Of a DNA stretch of 29,503 nt, positions 25,997 to 29,503 are shown piece by piece. How positions within the stretch are numbered: the first letter of the stretch is position 1; every line of letters starts with the position of its first letter. The DNA is from Chloroflexota bacterium (GTDB taxonomy: Bacteria; Chloroflexota; Anaerolineae; B4-G1), in contig JAAEPW010000104.1 of NCBI GenBank assembly GCA_024232355.1, forward strand, positions 1 through 29,503. The letters run 5' to 3'. The position numbers and the translations under genes were made by a program. Below the pieces are notes generated by a model. It was not told the origin of the DNA, made no database searches, and worked only from the letters and a program-made list of their open reading frames with translations.

Positions 25997-28900
25997 TTAT
26001 ACGTTGCCTTGCCGATTCGTCCATTCGTCCACAATCTCGTGGTGTGCGGCTACATTCTCTAGGAACGAACGCCTCATTGTCTCGTCGTCTATTTTCGCGG
26101 CCCGCTCTTGCAGCAGCCGGTGTGCGGTATTCAAGATCTCCCGAGCACGCGGGTCCTGGTTGGCGCGCAGAACGCGATAGCAGCTCAAGCATATCAAAAA
26201 AGGTTCTTGCATCCTGTCCGGCGGCTTTGCTTCCAGACGCTTCAATATCTCCTCCACCTGGGTCTGGGCCTGCGCCAGATCATTCTGCACCAGAAACACA
26301 CGGGCCAGACCGACCAGGGAACCTACGACTAGATCAAACATGCTCGACTCACCCAGTATGGGCACGGCTTGCCGATAAGCCTCAGCGGCTTCCTCCAGGC
26401 GTCCCAGCCCCTCCAGGGCATAACCCAGGGTTACCCACGCCGTTCCCAGCAAGAACAACATATCGCTCTTTTGCGCCGATTGCACTGCTTGTTGTGCATA
26501 CGCCAGGGCTGCTTGACTGTCGCCCCGGTCACGACAGAGCACGCTCAGATGGCTCGCTCCCGTCGCCTTTAGCACAAAGGAATCGATCTCGCGACCAACG
26601 GCTAGCGCCTGTTCGAAACAAGCTCTGGCCCGGACATGGTCGCCCTGAATTCTGGCCAGAATGCCACGCTGTTCGATCCCAAATCCCTCGTACCTGCGGT
26701 CGCCGATCTCCTGCATAATGCGCAGGGCCTGTTCATTATAGAGTACCGCCTGGGTATAGTCGCCCCCCTCCCCAGCAAGCATACCCAGGTTGCCGATGGC
26801 AAAACCCTCGTACCTCCGGTCGCCAATCTCCTGGGCCACGCACAGAGTCTGTTCATAGCACTCCCTGGCCCCAGTAATGTCACCCCCAGTGCGGCACAAA
26901 GTACCCAGGAGATTGAGCGCCTCGCCCTCGCCCTGCCGGTCGCCAAGCTCACGGCAGATGTGCAAGGATTGCTCACCGTAACGCTTGCCCCCAGCAATGT
27001 CACTTTCTTGAGTGTAAGCCACGTCGCCGAGGTCGCGCAGAACACCAGCCTCTATCTGGCGCAGTCCAGCCGCACGCGCCAGCACCAAGGCTTGATCGAG
27101 CGGCGCTTGGGCCGCGTTCAAATCACCATGCCGCCAGATCGCCCGGCCCCAGCGCAGATAGGCCGTTGCCTCACTTTCCACATCGCCAGCGCCTCGTGCC
27201 AGAGCGATGGCTTGACGAGCATTATCCACCGCCGCCGGGTAGTCGCCGATGGCCTCAGCGTAGCTGATCCGGCGCAGGGCCACCTCGATCCGACGATGGT
27301 CGTCATCCAACATTTGGGCCAGTTCTCCCAGCCTTGTCAGGTCTTGCTCCTGCTTTTCTCGCGCTCCCTGCAAACCGTATACTTTTTCCCGGATCAGCAA
27401 GATATCATAGCAACCCGGTTTGTCTTCTGGCATCAGATCGAGCGCGCGGCTCAGATAACGCACCGCGTCGGCGTTGGCAAAGCGTTGGGCCGCTTGCTCC
27501 CCAGCCCGACGCCAGTAGATGGCGGCTTGTTCCATCTGTTCTGACCGCTCCAGGTGTTCGGCAAGCAAAGCCAGATGTTGATTCACTTCCAGGGCACTGT
27601 GGCTCAACAGCCACGCCGCCACTCGACGGTGACACTCGGGCCGTGTCTCCCGTGGAATACTCGCGTAACCAGCCTCCCGCACCGTGGGGTTGAGGAACAA
27701 ATACTCTTGCTCTCCCGTAAAGGCGGTCTCGTCTCGAACGATGACCAATCCCTGATTTACCAAGTCTCGCAGCGCCGCTCGTATCTGCGCTTGTGCCACA
27801 TGTCCCACCTCGGCTACGCTGCCCTCCCAAAAACCCAACCCCATCACCGCCGCCCACGCCAACGTCTCTCGCGCATCAGCCGATAGCTGGAGCAGTCGTC
27901 GATCCATCACTTGCCGGATGGACTTTGGTAACTCTATCTCTCGCAGTGCCTGCCCATCCACTTGCCATCCCTCTACAGTCCGTTGCAGCACATTTCCCTC
28001 TACCGCCAGCGAACGGATCAACTCTTGCACGAAAAAGGCGTTGCCCCCCGTCGTCCGCTGCACTCGCTCCATCAACAACGGCGGAACTTGCTCCAGCCCC
28101 AACATCGAGCGGACCAAGTCTGCCGTGACCTCTGAGGATAGGGGTTGTAACGGGATACGGTACACATGATCGCCAGATAACGAGAGTAATGGATTCTCAA
28201 TACCGATCTCGTCGCTGCGATAGGTGGCATAGACCAACAGCCCTCTGGGTATAGGAATCCGTGCCAGCAGGCTCAACAGTTCCAGCGTGGCCTCGTCCGC
28301 CCATTGCACGTTCTCGACCACGATCATCGCAGGTCGCAAACTTGCCGCTGCCCGCATCACCCGCACGATGGCCTGGTTCAACCGCAATTTGGCCGCCTGT
28401 GGTTCGATCTCTACAGGAAGAGGCAACTCGGCCATATAGTCTCGATCCCACAACTCGGGCAGTATCGTCGCCAGCACCGGCCCCGCTTGCAACATCGCCT
28501 CTTTATCCGCCGCCTCTATATAGCGCACCAACACCCGCAGTACCTCGCGCCAGGGATGATACGCGCTGTTGCCACTCTCCACGCACTGCCCCCACACCAC
28601 CCACGCCCCTTGCAGCTCCGCTTGCACCTCTTGCTCTCTCACCAACCGGGATTTGCCTACTCCGCTTCCTCCACTAACCAACACCAACTTGCCCTCGTCC
28701 GACCGGGCTTGCTCCCACAGGGCCTCAAGCACCTCGACCTCTGCCTCGCGGTTCACAAAGTGGGTGCGCAGCGCATAACTGCTGGCCGTCTCTCTCGTTT
28801 CTAGCTGATAGGTGCTCCCTGTGGCTTGATTGATCGCCTCGATCACCTCGTTGGCACTGGCGTACCGTTCTTCGGGCGCGGTTGCCAACAGTTGTGCGAT

Positions 28901-29363
28901 CACATCACCAATATTCGCCCCATCTTGCCCTGCCAATACCTCGTTCAGCGCCATCCGAACCATCCGCTCAGCACCAAACATGAATATGGGCGGTTCTCCC
29001 AACAACAGGGTGTACCACAGCGCCCCCAGGCTGTACAGATCCGCGCGGTGGTCGATCGGCTGCGGTTTCTTCATCTCTGGCGCCGAGTAACCAGGTGAAT
29101 AGTAACGTGCCCGTGCCTCCGGCGACCGCATCTCTAGCGCAATCCCAAAATCGACGATCTTGACCTGTCCACTGGCATCATCCGACATTAACACATTGGC
29201 CAGCTTGAGGTCGCCGTGAATCACTCCACGGCTGTGGAGATAGGCCAACGCCCGGCAGACCTGTACGACGATGGGCACACTGGTTTCGATATCCATACGG
29301 CGTCCGTGCGGTTCCAAATCCTGCCCCTCGATCCACTCCATCGTGAAATACAATCCACCCTCA
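25997..29363 (-). pseudogene. A9: kinase-STAND-TPR gene truncated at its 5' end by an IS
   Basis: About 1,121 codons remain, beginning at EGGLYFTMEWIEG in the kinase hinge region. By comparison with A7, about 88 N-terminal residues (glycine loop, lysine, N-lobe) are cut off by the element at 29364. Still present are HGDLKLAN (Pro to Leu change), DFG, APE, P-loop GGSGVGKS, Walker B-like IVVEN, GGNAFFVQEL, about six central TPR units and RRSFLENVAAHHEIV. The open frame continues antisense into the IS, so a start such as ATG at 29416-29414 could give a kinase-dead fragment, but no ribosome site precedes it. The missing start probably lies beyond the IS, outside the window. The stop TAA is 23 bp before A8. 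A disruption this far upstream could have polar effects on the operon. Confidence 0.85.
26686..26925. repeat. Two adjacent near-identical TPR units in A9 (120-bp period)
   Basis: The string cctcgtacctgcggtcgcc at 26687 recurs at 26807 with one change, an exact 120-bp step. Both encode GDRRYEGF at the same point of a 40-residue TPR. The similarity is concentrated at the unit boundary and fades elsewhere; the right limit is approximate. Confidence 0.6.
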
Positions 29364-29390
29364 GAGGGTGTTTTAAAAGTTATGTAAAGA

Positions 29391-29419
29391 TTGCGTGCCT
29401 GGCCCACTTCTGGCATAAT
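29391..29419 (+). promoter_or_regulatory. Possible transposase promoter
   Basis: TTGCGT (29391-29396) and CATAAT (29414-29419) are separated by 17 nt, a sigma70-like arrangement, just 7 nt before the transposase ATG. That short leader leaves little room for a ribosome site, so the transcript start or start codon may differ. Plausible only. Confidence 0.35.
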
Positions 29420-29426
29420 TGGGGGT

Positions 29427-29503
29427 ATGAATAGAAAACCATACCCTAGTGATTTGTCCGATGTCGAGTGGTTCATTCTAGAGCCACTCATTCCACCCGC
29501 CAA
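29427..29503 (+). CDS. IS5-family transposase, first 25 codons (partial)
   Basis: The frame from ATG 29427 reads MNRKPYPSDLSDVEWFILEP and continues LIPPA to the window edge. This matches the N-terminal YPSDLTDAEWALLEPLLPP pattern of IS5-family transposases (DUF4096 region), which bind the element ends. The catalytic DDE domain is outside the window, so completeness cannot be judged. GGGGG just before the ATG is too close for an ideal ribosome site. It is opposite in strand to the array. Confidence 0.88.
   Translation, partial: MNRKPYPSDLSDVEWFILEPLIPPA

Larger units (their letters stand above)
29361..29503 (+). mobile_element. Left end of an IS5-like insertion sequence (continues past right edge)
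   Basis: Homology to the kinase stops at 29360-29363, and a non-array sequence begins gagggtgttttaaaagttatg at 29364. Termini of this GAG...GTGTTTTAAAAG form are familiar from IS5-family elements of the IS1031/IS427 type, which duplicate a TNA target; TCA at 29361-29363 fits but the other end is not in the window. A transposase starts at 29427. The insertion breaks A9 in its kinase domain. Family assignment is good, subgroup tentative. Confidence 0.82.

Noticed and set aside
25974..26192. A8 start 73 residues upstream
   Set aside because: The extension is antisense-free but fully overlaps the A9 C-terminal coding sequence in another frame and has no homolog in the array.
26686..26925. CRISPR-like or non-coding direct repeats from the regular 120-bp similarity in the 3' halves of the genes
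   Set aside because: The period equals 40 codons and the repeats translate in frame as TPR units.
29364..29503. A9 starting inside the IS (open frame continues to the window edge)
   Set aside because: That frame is antisense to the transposase, shows no kinase N-lobe and has no ribosome site; it is accidental read-through of the IS end.
1..29503. tRNA, rRNA, riboswitch, CRISPR array or replication origin
   Set aside because: Nothing with such structure was recognised by eye; the space outside coding regions is under about 300 bp in total.

Overview
The window is almost entirely one head-to-tail array, on the minus strand, of nine paralogous multidomain signalling genes. Numbered by increasing coordinate they are A1 (left-edge partial) to A9 (IS-truncated, right end); transcription runs A9 to A1. 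Each full protein is about 1,200 residues: an N-terminal Ser/Thr-kinase-like domain (about 1-275), a very conserved linker, a STAND/AAA_16-like P-loop NTPase with a following helical/winged-helix-like part (about 290-690), a C-terminal stack of roughly 40-residue TPRs of the kinesin-light-chain type, and a fixed tail around RRSFLENVAAHREIV. The layout resembles PknK-type kinases and MalT/AfsR-like STAND regulators.

Layout: A1 1-574 (partial), A2 591-4265 (intact), A3 4282-7698 (split by an in-frame TAG at 5827-5829), A4 7715-11245 (intact, kinase motifs degenerate), A5 11267-14953 (intact, small 18-bp triplication), A6 15010-18651 (intact, GTG start), A7 18648-22253 (intact, overlaps A6 by 4 bp), A8 22308-25973 (intact), A9 25997-29363 (5' end removed by an insertion). 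At the right edge, 29364-29503 is the left end of an IS5-like element on the plus strand with the first 25 codons of its transposase. Gaps between genes are 16-56 bp or negative, most genes have a Shine-Dalgarno sequence, and no convincing internal terminator was seen, so one very long operon is likely. Its promoter and its left end lie outside the window. No stretch over 100 bp lacks a gene, apart from the IS leader.

The genes appear to evolve by duplication and recombination. A 670-bp block at 1-670 recurs at 7125-7794 with about 96% identity and crosses a gene boundary. A9 resembles A7 and A8 resembles A6, as if a two-gene unit had been duplicated. The kinase and NTPase parts are well conserved, while the TPR part varies in sequence and in repeat number. 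A plausible but unproven reading is a bank of receptors with a shared kinase/NTPase output and diversified TPR sensing surfaces, with some members decaying (A3, A9) or possibly repurposed (A4, pseudokinase-like).

The organism is a bacterium of moderate GC. The protein architecture and the tail motif recall Chloroflexota, possibly Anaerolineae/Caldilineae-like, with Cyanobacteria as an alternative. This assignment rests on recalled family resemblance only and is uncertain.
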